Shown: positions 18,576 through 28,065 of the stretch, in pieces
Layout of the letters: every line of letters begins with the position of its first letter
Position numbering within the stretch: the first letter of the stretch is position 1
Source: Chloroflexota bacterium
Lineage (GTDB): Bacteria > Chloroflexota > UBA11872
Assembly: GCA_022826485.1 (NCBI GenBank)
Contig: JAJDUU010000033.1
Coordinates: 1 to 45,275 of the forward strand
DNA length: 45,275 bases
Direction of reading: 5' to 3'
Translations under genes and position numbers: made by a program
Notes under the pieces: model-generated
Database searches by the model: none
Seen by the model: only the letters and a program-made list of their open reading frames with translations
Told to the model about the DNA's origin: nothing

Positions 18576-19978
18576 CAGGCGACCATCCGCCGCACGTCGG
18601 TGACCTCGCCGGCGAGCGCCGCCGCCGCGACCATGGCCGGACTCATCAGCAGCGTGCGGCCGGTGGGGCTGCCCTGGCGGCCCTTGAAGTTGCGGTTGCT
18701 GGACGAGGCGCACATCTGCCGGCCCTGGAGCTTGTCCGGGTTCATGGCCAGGCACATGGAGCAGCCGGCCTCGCGCCACTCGAACCCCGCCTCCTGGAAG
18801 ATCTCGTGCAGCCCGGCCGCCTCGGCCTCGGCGCGAATGCGCTGCGAGCCGGGCACGACCAGGGCCTTGACGCCGTCAGCCACGCGCCCGCCCCGGGCCA
18901 CGCGCGCGGCCTCTTCCAGGTCGCTGAGCCGGGCATTGGTGCACGACCCGACGAACGCCACGTCGATGGGAACGCCCGCCATGGGGCGTCCGGCCTCGAG
19001 GGACATGTGCTCCAACGCCTCCTCGGCGGTGGCGCGGCCGGGTCCGTCGAGCGCTTCGGGCGAGGGCACGACGTCGTCGACGCCCGTGACCTGGCCCGGG
19101 TTGATCCCCCACGTGACCATGGGAGGAATGTCGGCGCCGTCCATGGTCACTACGTCGTCATAGTTGGCGTCGGGATCGGAGGCGAGCGAACGCCACCACT
19201 TGCTCGCGCGCTGGAACTCGTCGCCGGCGGGCGCGTATTCCCGACCCTCGATGTAAGCCTCGGTGGTGGCGTCGGGGTTAACGTAGCCCACCCGCGCGCC
19301 GCCCTCGATGGACATGTTGCAGATGGTCATGCGCTCGTCCATGGACATGGCGTCGAGCACCGCGCCACCGTACTCGTAGGCGTAGCCGACCCCGCCCTGC
19401 ACGCCCAGGCTGCCGATGATGTGCAGGATCACGTCCTTGGCAAAGACCCCCGCGCTGAGCCGGCCGTTCACCTCGATGCGGCGCAACTTAGGCTTGGCCA
19501 CCGACATGCACTGGGTGGCCAGCACGTCCCGCACCTGCGAAGTGCCGATGCCAAAGGCCACCGCGCCGAACGCGCCGTGGGTGCTGGTGTGGCTGTCGCC
19601 GCAGGCAATGGTCATGCCCGGTTGGGTGAGGCCAAGCTCGGGTCCGATGACGTGCACGATGCCCTGCCGACCGGTCGACCGGTCGAAGAATGGCAGGTCG
19701 TTGACGCGCACGTTCTCCTCGATGGCGGCGAACATCTGCTCGGCCATGCCGTCGGCATAGGGCCGTTGCTGTTGATCGGTCGGGATGATGTGGTCCACCG
19801 TGGCGAAGGTCCGCTCCGGGTAGCGCACGCGCAGACCCCGCTCGGCGAGCATCTGGAACGCCTGCGGACTGGTGACTTCGTGCACCAGGTGCAGGCCGAT
19901 GAAGAGCTGCGTCTCGCCGTTGGGGAGACGCCGCACCGTGTGCAGGTCCCAAACGGTGTCCAGCAAGGTGTTGGCCAT
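18575..19978 (-). CDS. leuC: 3-isopropylmalate dehydratase large subunit
   Basis: This is a 467-residue aconitase-family iron-sulfur protein. The start [20 protein letters not shown] is standard. [20 protein letters not shown] (about residues 133-152), [15 protein letters not shown] and [12 protein letters not shown] carry the conserved substrate-site residues and the [4Fe-4S] cysteines. The leuA stop lies eight bases upstream with GGGGACG as ribosome-binding site. Together with LeuD it forms the dehydratase used in leucine and citramalate-dependent isoleucine synthesis. Confidence 0.95.
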   Translation of the reverse strand: MANTLLDTVWDLHTVRRLPNGETQLFIGLHLVHEVTSPQAFQMLAERGLRVRYPERTFATVDHIIPTDQQQRPYADGMAEQMFAAIEENVRVNDLPFFDRSTGRQGIVHVIGPELGLTQPGMTIACGDSHTSTHGAFGAVAFGIGTSQVRDVLATQCMSVAKPKLRRIEVNGRLSAGVFAKDVILHIIGSLGVQGGVGYAYEYGGAVLDAMSMDERMTICNMSIEGGARVGYVNPDATTEAYIEGREYAPAGDEFQRASKWWRSLASDPDANYDDVVTMDGADIPPMVTWGINPGQVTGVDDVVPSPEALDGPGRATAEEALEHMSLEAGRPMAGVPIDVAFVGSCTNARLSDLEEAARVARGGRVADGVKALVVPGSQRIRAEAEAAGLHEIFQEAGFEWREAGCSMCLAMNPDKLQGRQMCASSSNRNFKGRQGSPTGRTLLMSPAMVAAAALAGEVTDVRRMVA

Positions 19979-19986
19979 GGCGTCCC

Positions 19987-21561
19987 CTATTCCTCGCTCG
20001 TCGGCGCGTGCACGATGGCTTGCGCTTCGGGTGTGGCCGACCAGTCCTTGCCCAAGCCGGCCAGCATCCGGTTGAGCGCGTTGATATAGGCCTGCGCGCT
20101 CGCGACCAGGATGTCCGTGTCGGCGCCGTGGCCGTTGAAGACCTTGGCGTCGGCTTCGATGCGAATCGTCACCTCGCCGATGGCGTCGATGCCGCTGGTC
20201 ACGGCATTGACGGAGAACTCGATGAGACGGTTGGGCACGCCGACGATGCGGTTGATGGCCTGGTAGATGGCATGGACCGGGCCGTCGCCAATGGCCGCGT
20301 CCGAAAACTCGGTGCCGTCGTCCGACAGCAGGCGCACGGTGGCCGTGGGCATGGAGCCGGTCCCGGCGCTGACCTGCACGTGCTGCAAGACGAAGGCCTG
20401 GTGGAACGCCTGGCGCTGCCGCTGCTGGGCGATGGCCTCGAGATCGCGGTCGGTGACCTGCTTCTTGCGGTCGGCGATGTCCTTGAAGGCGCGGAACACC
20501 TCCATGAACTCGTCCTCAGCCAGGGCATAGCCCATGGATTTCAGGCGGTCGCGCACCGCGTGGCGGCCCGAGGTCTTGCCCAGGACGATGCTGCTGTCGC
20601 TCACGCCCACGTCGGCGGGGTGCATGATCTCGAACGTCGTGCGCTCCTTCAGCATGCCGTCCTGGTGCAGGCCGGAGGCGTGCGCGAAGGCGTTGCCGCC
20701 GATGATGGCCTTGTTGGGCGGCACGTACATGCCCATGAAGTTGGACACCAGGCGGCTGGTGCGGGCGAGCTCTTTGGTGTCCAGGCGCGTGTCGGCCTGG
20801 AAATACTCCCGCCGCGTGCGCAGCGCCATGGTGATCTCTTCCAGGGCCGCGTTGCCGGCGCGCTCGCCGACGCCGTTGATGGTGCACTCGACCTGGCGCG
20901 CGCCCGCCCGCACCGCTGCCAGCGAGTTGGCCACCGATTGGCCCAGGTCGTCGTGGCAGTGCACCGAGAGCACCACGTCGTCGATCCCCGGCGTGTTCTC
21001 GGTGACGTAGGCCACCATGCGGCCGAACTCGTCCGGCTGGGCGTACCCCACGGTGTCGGGAAAGTTGACGACCGTGGCGCCCGCCTCGATGGCCGCGGCG
21101 AATATGCGGCAGACATAGTCCAGGTCCGACCGCGTGGCGTCCATGGCCGAGAACTCGATGTGCGAGGTGAACTGCCGCGCGTAGGACACGGCGTCGCGCG
21201 TCAGATCGAGCACGTGCTCCCGCCGGGCCCGCAGCTGGTGCTGCAGGTGAATGTCGGACGTTGAGATCACGATGTGCAGCAGCGGGTTGGCGGCCGGCTC
21301 CAGCGCCCGCCAGGTGCTGTCGATCTGCTCATGCTTGAATCCGCTCAGGGCCGCGATTTCAACGTCGCGCAGCTCCTGCGCCAGCAGATTGACGGCCTTG
21401 AAGTCGCCGGGCGAGGTATGGGGAAAGCCGGCCTCGATGACGTCGACGTTGAGTCGCGCGAGCTGCCGGCCAATCTCCAGCTTCTCGTCGATCGTCAGCG
21501 CGCCGCCGGCGGCTTGCTCGCCGTCGCGCAGCGTCGTGTCAAATATTCGAATGTGTCGCAT
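19987..21561 (-). CDS. leuA: 2-isopropylmalate synthase
   Basis: This 524-residue enzyme condenses 2-ketoisovalerate with acetyl-CoA as the first step to leucine. [14 protein letters not shown] (about residues 7-20) is the LeuA form of the signature. [20 protein letters not shown] carries the metal-binding His pair, and [15 protein letters not shown] follows. [16 protein letters not shown] is the conserved part of the linker domain. The C-terminal leucine-sensing domain is present, so feedback inhibition is expected. It follows ilvC after a gap of 149 bases that holds a hairpin. Confidence 0.95.
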   Translation of the reverse strand: MRHIRIFDTTLRDGEQAAGGALTIDEKLEIGRQLARLNVDVIEAGFPHTSPGDFKAVNLLAQELRDVEIAALSGFKHEQIDSTWRALEPAANPLLHIVISTSDIHLQHQLRARREHVLDLTRDAVSYARQFTSHIEFSAMDATRSDLDYVCRIFAAAIEAGATVVNFPDTVGYAQPDEFGRMVAYVTENTPGIDDVVLSVHCHDDLGQSVANSLAAVRAGARQVECTINGVGERAGNAALEEITMALRTRREYFQADTRLDTKELARTSRLVSNFMGMYVPPNKAIIGGNAFAHASGLHQDGMLKERTTFEIMHPADVGVSDSSIVLGKTSGRHAVRDRLKSMGYALAEDEFMEVFRAFKDIADRKKQVTDRDLEAIAQQRQRQAFHQAFVLQHVQVSAGTGSMPTATVRLLSDDGTEFSDAAIGDGPVHAIYQAINRIVGVPNRLIEFSVNAVTSGIDAIGEVTIRIEADAKVFNGHGADTDILVASAQAYINALNRMLAGLGKDWSATPEAQAIVHAPTSEE

Positions 21562-21624
21562 CGGTCAAACCCTCGGTCGGTTGTGTGGGCGGTCGCGGGA
21601 CGACCGCGTCAAGGCTCCCTAGCT

Positions 21625-21646
21625 CCCCTCTCGCAGCGGAGAGGGG
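21625..21646. repeat. Hairpin between ilvC and leuA
   Basis: CCCCTCTC (21625-21632) pairs with GAGAGGGG (21639-21646) around a six-base loop. It resembles a shortened member of the dispersed GGGAGAGGG family. It could modulate read-through or mRNA stability between ilvC and leuA; no T-run follows, so it is not called a terminator. Confidence 0.55.
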
Positions 21647-21710
21647 CCCGGAAGCGCAAGTCCTAGGACCTGATTGGCGGCGACGAGGGTCACCATGTCG
21701 ATGCGAAGTT

Positions 21711-22727
21711 TCACTCGCGAGTCTTTGGCAGCCAGTCCATCATACTGCGCAATTCGCCGCCGACACGCTCGAGCTCGTGATTGAGGTCGGCGTTGCGCAG
21801 GGCGTTGTACGCGGGCCGGCCCGCCTGGTTCTCCAGAATCCAGTTACGGGCGAAGGTGCCGTCCTGAATCTCGGTGAGAATCTGGCGCATCACCCGACGG
21901 GAGTCTTCGTTGACCACCCGGGGGCCGGAGACCAGATCGCCGTACTCGGCAGTGTCGCTGACCGAGTGCCGCATGTAGGTGAGGCCGCCCTGGTAAATGA
22001 GGTCCACGATCAGCTTCAGCTCGTGCAGGCACTCGAAATAGGCCAAGCGCGGGTCGTAGCCGGCTTCGACCAGGGTGTCGAAGGCCGCTTTGATGAGCGC
22101 CGTGGTGCCGCCGCACAGCACGCTCTGCTCGCCGAAGAGGTCGGTTTCCGTCTCGTCCTTGAAGGTCGTCTCGATGAGGCCGGCCTTCGCCGCGCCCAGC
22201 GCCTTGGCGTAGGACAACGCCACCTCGCGCGCGCGGCCGCTGGCGTTCTGCGCCACGGCGATCAACGCCGGCACGCCGACTTCCTGCTCGAACATGTCGC
22301 GCACGATGTGTCCGGGGCCCTTGGGCGCCACCATGACCACGTCGATCTCCGGCGGCGGGATGATCTGGCCGTAGTGAATGTTGAAGCCGTGGGCGAACAT
22401 GAGCGCCTGACCCGCCTTGAGGTTGGGCCGGATCTGGGTGTCGAACGCCTCGGCCTGGGTCTGGTCGGGCAGCGCGATCATGGTGGCGTCGGAGACGGCG
22501 ACGGCCTCGTCGGTGTCGAGCACGACCAGGTCGGCGTCCTCGGCGCGCTCGCGCGAGGAGCTGCCGGGGCGCAGACCCACCACGACGTCGACGCCCGAGT
22601 CGCGCAGGTTCAGCGCATGGGCGTGCCCCTGGCTGCCGTAGCCGAGCACGGCGACCTTCTTGCCCTCCAGCTCGTCGGAGGCGATGTCGGACTCGTAGAG
22701 AACTTTGCTATCCACGTGCGCTCCCAT
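21711..22727 (-). CDS. ilvC: Ketol-acid reductoisomerase (class I)
   Basis: This is a 338-residue short-form (class I) enzyme that isomerises and reduces acetolactate and acetohydroxybutyrate with [25 protein letters not shown] (about residues 31-50) is the Rossmann motif, and [12 protein letters not shown] has the serine-rich loop expected for NADPH preference. [12 protein letters not shown] and the metal-ligand region [10 protein letters not shown] are intact. The ATG lies within the last codons of ilvN (20-base overlap), which implies coupled translation. An alternative start at the GTG of HVDSK would shorten it by four residues. Confidence 0.94.
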   Translation of the reverse strand: MGAHVDSKVLYESDIASDELEGKKVAVLGYGSQGHAHALNLRDSGVDVVVGLRPGSSSRERAEDADLVVLDTDEAVAVSDATMIALPDQTQAEAFDTQIRPNLKAGQALMFAHGFNIHYGQIIPPPEIDVVMVAPKGPGHIVRDMFEQEVGVPALIAVAQNASGRAREVALSYAKALGAAKAGLIETTFKDETETDLFGEQSVLCGGTTALIKAAFDTLVEAGYDPRLAYFECLHELKLIVDLIYQGGLTYMRHSVSDTAEYGDLVSGPRVVNEDSRRVMRQILTEIQDGTFARNWILENQAGRPAYNALRNADLNHELERVGGELRSMMDWLPKTRE

Positions 22728-23229
22728 TCCGCGAGGCTTTGGTCCCGCGCGCCATGGCGACGACGCCAGTGCGCGTCAACTCGTCGATGCCGTACTCGGC
22801 GATCACGTCCAGGAATCGATCGATTGTCTCGGAAACCCCCGTGATCTGAACAATCATGGTGTCGCGCCCCACGTCCACGATCTCGCCGTGGAAGATGCTG
22901 GCAATGTCCGCCAAACCGGGACGGTCCGCCGGCGACACGCGCACGCGCACCAGCGCCGTCTCCGTCTGCACGGCGGCGACGTCGGTGAGATCTCGGATGG
23001 TGATGACCTCCACCAGCTTGTAGAGCTGCTTTTCGAACTGCTTGACCTCGTCGTCCGTGCCCCGGACTTCGATGGTCATGCGGGAATAGCCCGGCTCCTC
23101 GCAATTGCCGACGGCCAGGCTGGCGATGTTGAATCCGCGTCGGCGGAACATGCTGGCCACGCGGGTGAGGACACCCGGATGGTCGGCCACCATGGCCACG
23201 AGCGTGTGGCTGCGGCTGGTCCCGTTCAT
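22708..23229 (-). CDS. ilvN: Acetolactate synthase small (regulatory) subunit
   Basis: This is a 173-residue regulatory subunit of acetohydroxyacid synthase. The N-terminal ACT domain includes [20 protein letters not shown] (about residues 14-33) and [20 protein letters not shown]. The C-terminal domain is the usual IlvH/IlvN type and ends in a basic tail. It binds valine and stimulates IlvB. Its ATG overlaps the ilvB stop as ATGA. The longer open frame reaching 23601 only shadows ilvB. Confidence 0.93.
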   Translation of the reverse strand: MNGTSRSHTLVAMVADHPGVLTRVASMFRRRGFNIASLAVGNCEEPGYSRMTIEVRGTDDEVKQFEKQLYKLVEVITIRDLTDVAAVQTETALVRVRVSPADRPGLADIASIFHGEIVDVGRDTMIVQITGVSETIDRFLDVIAEYGIDELTRTGVVAMARGTKASRNGSARG

Positions 23230-24947
23230 CGCGGGTCCTCGATCACGCTGCGCACGCCCGTGCCCGGCACGATCATGGGATAGACGTTCTCGACGCGGTC
23301 CACGTGCACGTCCAGCACCACCGGTCCGTCGTACGCGTGGGCGTCGGCGATGGCCGTGTGCAGCTCGTCGCGCGAGCTCACGGAGACGCCGCGCAGGCCA
23401 AACGCCTCGGCCACCTTGGCGAAGTCGGGATTGTCGAGGAACGCGCCCATGTAGCGGCCTTCGTAGAAGAACTGCTGCCACTGGCGAATCATGCCCAGGT
23501 GCGCGTTGTTGAGGATGGCGACCTTGACCGGAATCTTCTCCGCGGCCAGCGTGTTGAACTCCTGGATGTTGATGAGCAGCCCGCCATCGCCGCTGACGCA
23601 CCAGACGGGCTCGCCGGGCGCGCCCATCTGCACGCCCATGGCCGCCGGCAGGGCGTAGCCCATCGGGCCGAGGCCGCCGGCGCTGAAGAAGCGGCGCGGC
23701 TTCTCATACCAGAAGTGCTGCGAGGCCCACATCTGGTTCTGGCCCACGTCGGCGATGACGCGCGCGTCGCCGCCCGAGGCGTCGTAGATCGACCGCACGA
23801 CCTCCTGCGGCAGCACCGTGTCCGGGCTGTCGGGAATGTCGAGCGACGGGTGGTTCTCGCGCCATTCGTTGAGCTGACCGAGCCACGGACGCCGCTCGCG
23901 ATGCTCGATGAGCGGGTTCAAGGCCTGCAGCGTGAGCTTGAGGTCGCCCACGATGGGCACCTCGGTGTCCAGCACCTTGCCGATCTCGGCCGGGTCGACG
24001 TCGATGTGCACGACCCTGGCGTTCGGGCCAAACTCGTCGACCTTGCCCACGGCCCGGTCGTCGAAGCGCACGCCCAGGCCGATGATGCAGTCGGTTTCGC
24101 CCATGGCGAAGTTGGCATAGGCCAGCCCGTGCATGCCGAGCATGCCGAAGGACAGCGGGTGGGTCTCCGGAAAACCGCCGACGCCGTGCAGCGTGGTCAC
24201 CACCGGGATGTTGCCGCCGGTCGCCAGCTCGAAGAGCTCTGGCGCGGCGCCGGAGATGTCCACGCCATGGCCGGCCATGATCATCGGCCGCTCGGAGGCG
24301 TTGATGACCTCGGCCGCGCGGCGAACCATCCTGAGATTGCCGGCGCGGACCGGACGGTAGCCGCGCAGATTCACCCGGTCGGGCGCGGGAACCGTGGTTT
24401 CTTCGAGAAACACGTCCTTGGGCACGTCCACCACCACCGGGCCCGGACGGCCGGACTTGGCCAGGTAGAAGGCCTCGGCCATGACGCGCGGCAGCTCGTC
24501 GGCGTGCATCACCAGGTAGTTGTGCTTGGTGATGGGAATGCTGATGCCGGTGATGTCGGTTTCCTGAAAGGCGTCGGAGCCGATGGCCGGTCGCGCGACC
24601 TGTCCCGTGATGTAGACCACGGGCACCGAGTCCATGTGGTCGTTGGCCATGCTGGTGACGAGGTTGGTGGCCCCGGGTCCCGAGGTGCTCGTGGCCACGC
24701 CGACCTTGCCGGTGGCCCGCGCATAGCCGTTGGCCGCGAAGCCCGCGCCCTGCTCATGGCGCGCCAGCACGTGCCGGATCCGGTCCTGATAGTGATAGAG
24801 GGCGTCGTAGAACGGCAGCGAGGCGCCGCCCGGCATGCCGAAGATCACGTCGATGTCCTCGGCCAAGAGAGCTTCACAAATCACCTGGCCGCCCGAGCGG
24901 GCGGGCACGGCGCCGTTGGTCGAGCCGTTGGATTCAGAGGCGGTCAT
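23226..24947 (-). CDS. ilvB: Acetolactate synthase large (catalytic) subunit
   Basis: This 573-residue ThDP-, FAD- and Mg-dependent enzyme condenses pyruvate with pyruvate or 2-ketobutyrate. Landmarks are FGMPGGASLPFYDAL (about residues 37-51), RHEQGAGFAANGYARATGKV with the catalytic Glu, and the FAD-region LGVRFDDRAVGKVDEF. The ThDP motif runs from SGDGGLLINIQEF to AILNN. GGAG upstream of the ATG at 24947 supports the start. It is the first gene of the ilv-leu operon and is preceded by a T-box leader, so expression should rise when the cognate tRNA is uncharged. Confidence 0.95.
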   Translation of the reverse strand: MTASESNGSTNGAVPARSGGQVICEALLAEDIDVIFGMPGGASLPFYDALYHYQDRIRHVLARHEQGAGFAANGYARATGKVGVATSTSGPGATNLVTSMANDHMDSVPVVYITGQVARPAIGSDAFQETDITGISIPITKHNYLVMHADELPRVMAEAFYLAKSGRPGPVVVDVPKDVFLEETTVPAPDRVNLRGYRPVRAGNLRMVRRAAEVINASERPMIMAGHGVDISGAAPELFELATGGNIPVVTTLHGVGGFPETHPLSFGMLGMHGLAYANFAMGETDCIIGLGVRFDDRAVGKVDEFGPNARVVHIDVDPAEIGKVLDTEVPIVGDLKLTLQALNPLIEHRERRPWLGQLNEWRENHPSLDIPDSPDTVLPQEVVRSIYDASGGDARVIADVGQNQMWASQHFWYEKPRRFFSAGGLGPMGYALPAAMGVQMGAPGEPVWCVSGDGGLLINIQEFNTLAAEKIPVKVAILNNAHLGMIRQWQQFFYEGRYMGAFLDNPDFAKVAEAFGLRGVSVSSRDELHTAIADAHAYDGPVVLDVHVDRVENVYPMIVPGTGVRSVIEDPR

Positions 24948-25141
24948 TGGGGGGTGCTCCTGTCAGAGGTGAAGAGGTGTTGGATCGAGGGGGGCCGCGA
25001 ACCGGCGCTCTACCGCCGGTTCGCGCCGCCTACCGCGACAGGCAGAGCCCAACCAAGCGGCTCGCCGGCGCGAGCGGCCTGGTGGTCGTTGCTCGGACTC
25101 GCCGTCACGTGATCCTGCATCCTGTCCTCGGCACGTACAAA

Positions 25142-25164
25142 AGCCCGTCCCCAGGGGACGGGCT
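25142..25164 (-). terminator. Intrinsic terminator of the T-box leader
   Basis: The arms AGCCCGTCCCC and GGGGACGGGCT can form a ten- to eleven-base GC-rich stem, followed by TTTTGT on the minus strand. It lies just downstream of the T-box core, as required for tRNA-controlled termination. Confidence 0.85.
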
Positions 25165-25414
25165 CAACCCGCGGTACCACCCCGATTGCCCGGCATCCGC
25201 CGGACCACTCGGCGCCCCGCTAACGGTGGGCGACCGGGCCGGCCTCCCCGTGGATCGACCGGCCGGCTCAAGGGCGACCTTCGGTTCCCACAACCCGCTG
25301 GCTCGCACCGTCTCCAGCTCGCTCAGGGTTGGAGGGGGACCTACTCTTCCCCGTCAACGCCGTTGGTTCTTCGGCTCCTGCCGAGCCACGGCACAGCCGT
25401 CGCCTGACAGGTTC
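25142..25414 (-). promoter_or_regulatory. T-box riboswitch leader of ilvB (likely tRNA-Val specifier)
   Basis: Read on the minus strand, the T-box antiterminator core GGGTGGTACCGCGGG occupies 25168-25182. The intrinsic terminator follows: AGCCCGTCCCC and GGGGACGGGCT (25142-25164) with TTTTGT after it. Upstream, GACGGGGAAGAGTAGGT (from 25355) and GAGCTGGAGACGGTGCGAGC (from 25320) match the Stem I AGTA and distal-loop patterns of T-boxes. In GAAGGTCGCCCTTGAGCC, alignment to the usual spacing before the CTTGAG block places the specifier at GTC (25276-25278), a valine codon; this last step is inference. Valine fits control of ilvBN-ilvC. About 190 bases of leader separate the terminator from ilvB. 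Confidence 0.88.
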
Positions 25415-25420
25415 GGTTCC

Positions 25421-25449
25421 AACGTATCAGGCAGGTCGAGGCTGGGCAA
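25421..25449 (-). promoter_or_regulatory. Candidate promoter for the T-box/ilvB transcript
   Basis: On the minus strand TTGCCC (25444-25449) and TACGTT (25421-25426) are 17 bases apart, just upstream of the T-box Stem I. The -10 match is weak (three of six), so position rather than sequence is the main support. Confidence 0.35.
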
Positions 25450-25895
25450 GACTTTTGGCCGGGGGGTAGCGGGCGGTCTCTTGGCGGAATGGGCTTGCTG
25501 CCTGTGGGCGTGCGGCGAGGAGTCCGCGGCGTTTGCGACCCCTTCCGGCGTCTTAGATTCCTCCCTTCGGTCGGAATGACAAAAGGGGTGGGGCGGAATG
25601 GCAAAGGGGTGGGGCGGAATGACAGGGGTGGGCGTCGAGTGTTCTAAGGCAACTGTGGATGGATTCTAGACCGAGGTGATTCCCCGTTGCGGCGGCCCTC
25701 CCTCCGTCACCCCGGCGGAGGCCGGGGTCCAGGTTCGCCCTACGCGCCCGAGACCCGGACTGGATTCCGGCCTCCGCCGGAATGACGGAGGGGTTTCGCA
25801 AGGGTCTCTCTGCGCGGGGACAGGCCTCCGCCGGAATGACGGATGTCGTGTCGGGCTGACGGGGGCGCCGTTGCGGCATCCCGCATAATGCGCGG
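25450..25895. repeat. Repeat-bearing gap upstream of the T-box
   Basis: No gene is supported. Positions 25553-25580 carry GATTCCTCCCTTCGGTCGG next to AATGACA, a family also seen at 30930-30961. Positions 25572-25632 are three tandem near-copies of CGGAATGACAAAAGGGGTGG. Palindromes of the GGATTCCGGCC...GGAATGACGGA family lie at 25704-25732 (inverse orientation), 25762-25792 and 25822-25843. Promoters for the genes on either side must lie near the edges. Confidence 0.7.
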
Positions 25896-26540
25896 ATGCC
25901 TGCCTTGCCCGACGGATCCGCGCACGAACGGCGCTATGTGGTGTGGGACGTCGAGACGCTGCGGCTGAGCTACGAGGTCGAGGGCGGTTGGAGACGCATC
26001 AGGGACTTCGGCCTAGCGGTCGCGGTGACCATCGACGACCAGGGTGTGCAGCGATCGTGGGAGGAACCCCAGGCCGGCGCGCTGATCGAGTACCTCGAGG
26101 GCTTCCCCCACGTCGTCGGCTTCAACTCGCTGCGGTTCGACTGCGAGGTGATGACGGCCTACGGCCCCGTCGACACGCTGCGGGATCGCAGCCTGGACCT
26201 CTTGGCGGCGATCCAGCGCGAGACCGGCCGCCGCCGTGGTCTCAGCCTCCAGAACATCGCACGGACCATGTTTGGCCAGGAGAAGACGCTGGAGGACGGC
26301 ACCGAGGCGGTTCGACTGTGGCGCACGGGACGCCCGGAGGACCGGCAGCGGGTGATCGATTACTGCGCGCAGGACGTGGTGCTGACGCGGCGGATTCTGG
26401 AATTTGGCATCACCAACGGCTACGTGCTGGCGCCGGTTCCCGACGTCAACAACCAGGGTGCGCCGGTGGGCGTGCAGGTGCCGGTCTCGTGGGGTCGATT
26501 GGCCGGCCTGGCCGGCGGACAGACTCCGGCGGAGTCCTAG
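25896..26540 (+). CDS. DEDD-type 3'-5' exonuclease-like (RNase H fold) protein
   Basis: This is a 214-residue protein with the three metal-binding motifs of DEDD exonucleases: WDVET (about residues 18-22, Asp and Glu), VGFNSLRFDCEV (about 72-83, Asp) and YCAQDVVLT (about 154-162, Tyr and Asp). The YCxxDV form resembles the YprB-like or PolB-like predicted 3'-5' exonuclease group. Between them lie SLDLLAAI and SLQNIARTMFGQEK, typical helix segments of that group. The C-terminal 45 residues look flexible. No helicase or CRISPR partner lies nearby, so the nucleic-acid substrate is unknown. Confidence 0.75.
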   Translation: MPALPDGSAHERRYVVWDVETLRLSYEVEGGWRRIRDFGLAVAVTIDDQGVQRSWEEPQAGALIEYLEGFPHVVGFNSLRFDCEVMTAYGPVDTLRDRSLDLLAAIQRETGRRRGLSLQNIARTMFGQEKTLEDGTEAVRLWRTGRPEDRQRVIDYCAQDVVLTRRILEFGITNGYVLAPVPDVNNQGAPVGVQVPVSWGRLAGLAGGQTPAES

Positions 26541-26773
26541 CCGAAGATCATCAGCGCCGCCACGGTGCCGGTCACGGCGCCGATCGCCGCGCCCATCACC
26601 AGGGCCACCAGCAGCCACATGGCGCCCGAAGGACCCGGAGCCGGTGGGGCGGACGGAAGCGGCGACGCCTCCGCGGGGTTGCGGCGGCTGCCGGGGCGAT
26701 TCACCTCGTCGGCGCCGATGAGCCGGGGTTGATCGAGCTCTGCTCCCGCTGGAGCGCCGCGGCGTTCGCTCAT
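26537..26773 (-). CDS. Small single-span membrane protein
   Basis: This encodes 78 residues from ATG 26773; an open frame to 26812 adds an unconvincing leader. The first 50 residues are hydrophilic and proline-rich (PLPSAPPAPGPSG). The last 28 form one membrane helix, MWLLVALVMGAAIGAVTGTV, with small-residue GxxxG-like spacing, and end almost at the membrane. No family is recognised. Its stop overlaps that of the exonuclease-like gene in the shared palindrome CTAG. The consistent soluble-then-TM layout supports it as real, but it is short. Confidence 0.5.
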   Translation of the reverse strand: MSERRGAPAGAELDQPRLIGADEVNRPGSRRNPAEASPLPSAPPAPGPSGAMWLLVALVMGAAIGAVTGTVAALMIFG

Positions 26774-26868
26774 GCCGCAGGCTATCACGGGGGTATTTCC
26801 CTCCCGTGCCAAAGGGGGCGCGCACGGGCGCCGGGCGCGGATGAGCTTTGCGCGGGCCGTCGCGACGG

Positions 26869-28065
26869 CTAGCTGTCGCCAAGCAGCTCCTGCACCAGAT
26901 CGAGCACGGCGTCGGCCACCGCCTCCTTGCTCCGCAGCGAAACTTCGCGCCGCTCGCCGTCGCGCGTGAGCATGGTGACCTCGTTGGTCGCGGCGGCGAA
27001 GCCGCGATCCGCCGCCGCCACGTCGTTGACCACCACGGCGTCTAGCTCCAACTCGTGCAGCTTGGCGCGGGCGTTGGATTCGTGGTCGTCGGTCTCCGCG
27101 GCGAACGCCACGCGCACGAAATCGCCGCTCAGCGCCGCCAGGAGGTTCGGGTTTTCCACCAACGCCACCGTGGGCACGCCGGCGCGGCGTTTGATCTTGC
27201 CTGCCGCCTGCGCAGCGGGGCGAAAGTCGCCGACGGCTGCGTTCATGATCAGCGCGTCGCAGTCTTGGGTCGCGGTTTGGAGGGCTCCCAACATCGCGTC
27301 GGCCGACTCCACCTGTTGGGTCGCGACGCCGTAGGGCGGGTCCACGGTTGCCGTGCCGATCACGAGCTGGACGCCGGCCCCGCGCTCGACCGCGGCGCGC
27401 GCAAGCGCGACGCCCTGGCGTCCGGTCGCCCGGTTGCCGAGGAATCTCACGGGATCCAAGAACTCGCGCGTCCCCCCGGCGGACACCACGATCGAGCGAC
27501 CCGCCAGTGGTCCGGACCGCCCGAGGACGAGGCGCACGGCGTCGACCAGCGTCTCGGTGGGAGGCAGCCGTCCCGGTCCGGTGGCGCTCGAGGCAAGCCG
27601 TCCCTCGTCGGGCGGAACAATGTGCGCGCCGCGTCCGCGCAGGACGTTCAGATTGGCTTGCGTGGCCGGATGCGCCAGCATGCCGGGCTCCATCGCCGGG
27701 GCGACGACCACGGGAGCGGCGCTGACCAGCGCGATCTCCGTGACGGCATCCTCGGCCAATCCGAGCGCCAGGCGCGCAATGGTGGTGGCGGTGGCCGGGG
27801 CGATGACGACGGCGTCGGCCGCGCGGCCCAGCTCGACGTGGGCGATGCGATGTTCGGGCGTCATGGGCGTGTCCGCCGTGACGACCTGCCGCTGCGTGAG
27901 CGCCTCGAAGGTCATCGGGGCGACGAATTGCTCGGCGCTCCGCGAGAGCGCCACGTCCACGTGCGCGCCGGCCTGCGTGAGCGCGCTGGCCAGCTCCGCC
28001 GCCTTGTAGGCGGCGATGCTCCCCGTGACGCCGAGGACGACCCGCGCGCCCGCCAGCACGCTCAT
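26869..28065 (-). CDS. coaBC: Bifunctional phosphopantothenoylcysteine decarboxylase/phosphopantothenate-cysteine ligase
   Basis: This 398-residue enzyme covers two consecutive steps of coenzyme A synthesis. The N-terminal flavoprotein CoaC half starts LGVTGSIAAYKAAELASAL (about residues 11-29) and retains the His in IAHVELGRAAD and the APATATTIARLA block. The C-terminal CoaB half has SAGGTREFLDPVRFLGNRAT, NAAVGDFRP and KIKRR. The decarboxylase motif usually written PxMNxxMW reads PAMEPGML here. The region that carries the flap Cys in E. coli Dfp reads GRLASSATGPGRL, with Ser. The ATG overlaps the coaX stop as ATGA, giving a two-gene CoA operon. Confidence 0.9.
   Translation of the reverse strand: MSVLAGARVVLGVTGSIAAYKAAELASALTQAGAHVDVALSRSAEQFVAPMTFEALTQRQVVTADTPMTPEHRIAHVELGRAADAVVIAPATATTIARLALGLAEDAVTEIALVSAAPVVVAPAMEPGMLAHPATQANLNVLRGRGAHIVPPDEGRLASSATGPGRLPPTETLVDAVRLVLGRSGPLAGRSIVVSAGGTREFLDPVRFLGNRATGRQGVALARAAVERGAGVQLVIGTATVDPPYGVATQQVESADAMLGALQTATQDCDALIMNAAVGDFRPAAQAAGKIKRRAGVPTVALVENPNLLAALSGDFVRVAFAAETDDHESNARAKLHELELDAVVVNDVAAADRGFAAATNEVTMLTRDGERREVSLRSKEAVADAVLDLVQELLGDS

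Noticed and set aside
23304-25112. 602-codon plus-strand frame opposite ilvB
   Set aside because: It is an antisense shadow of a strongly conserved gene and runs into the T-box leader region.
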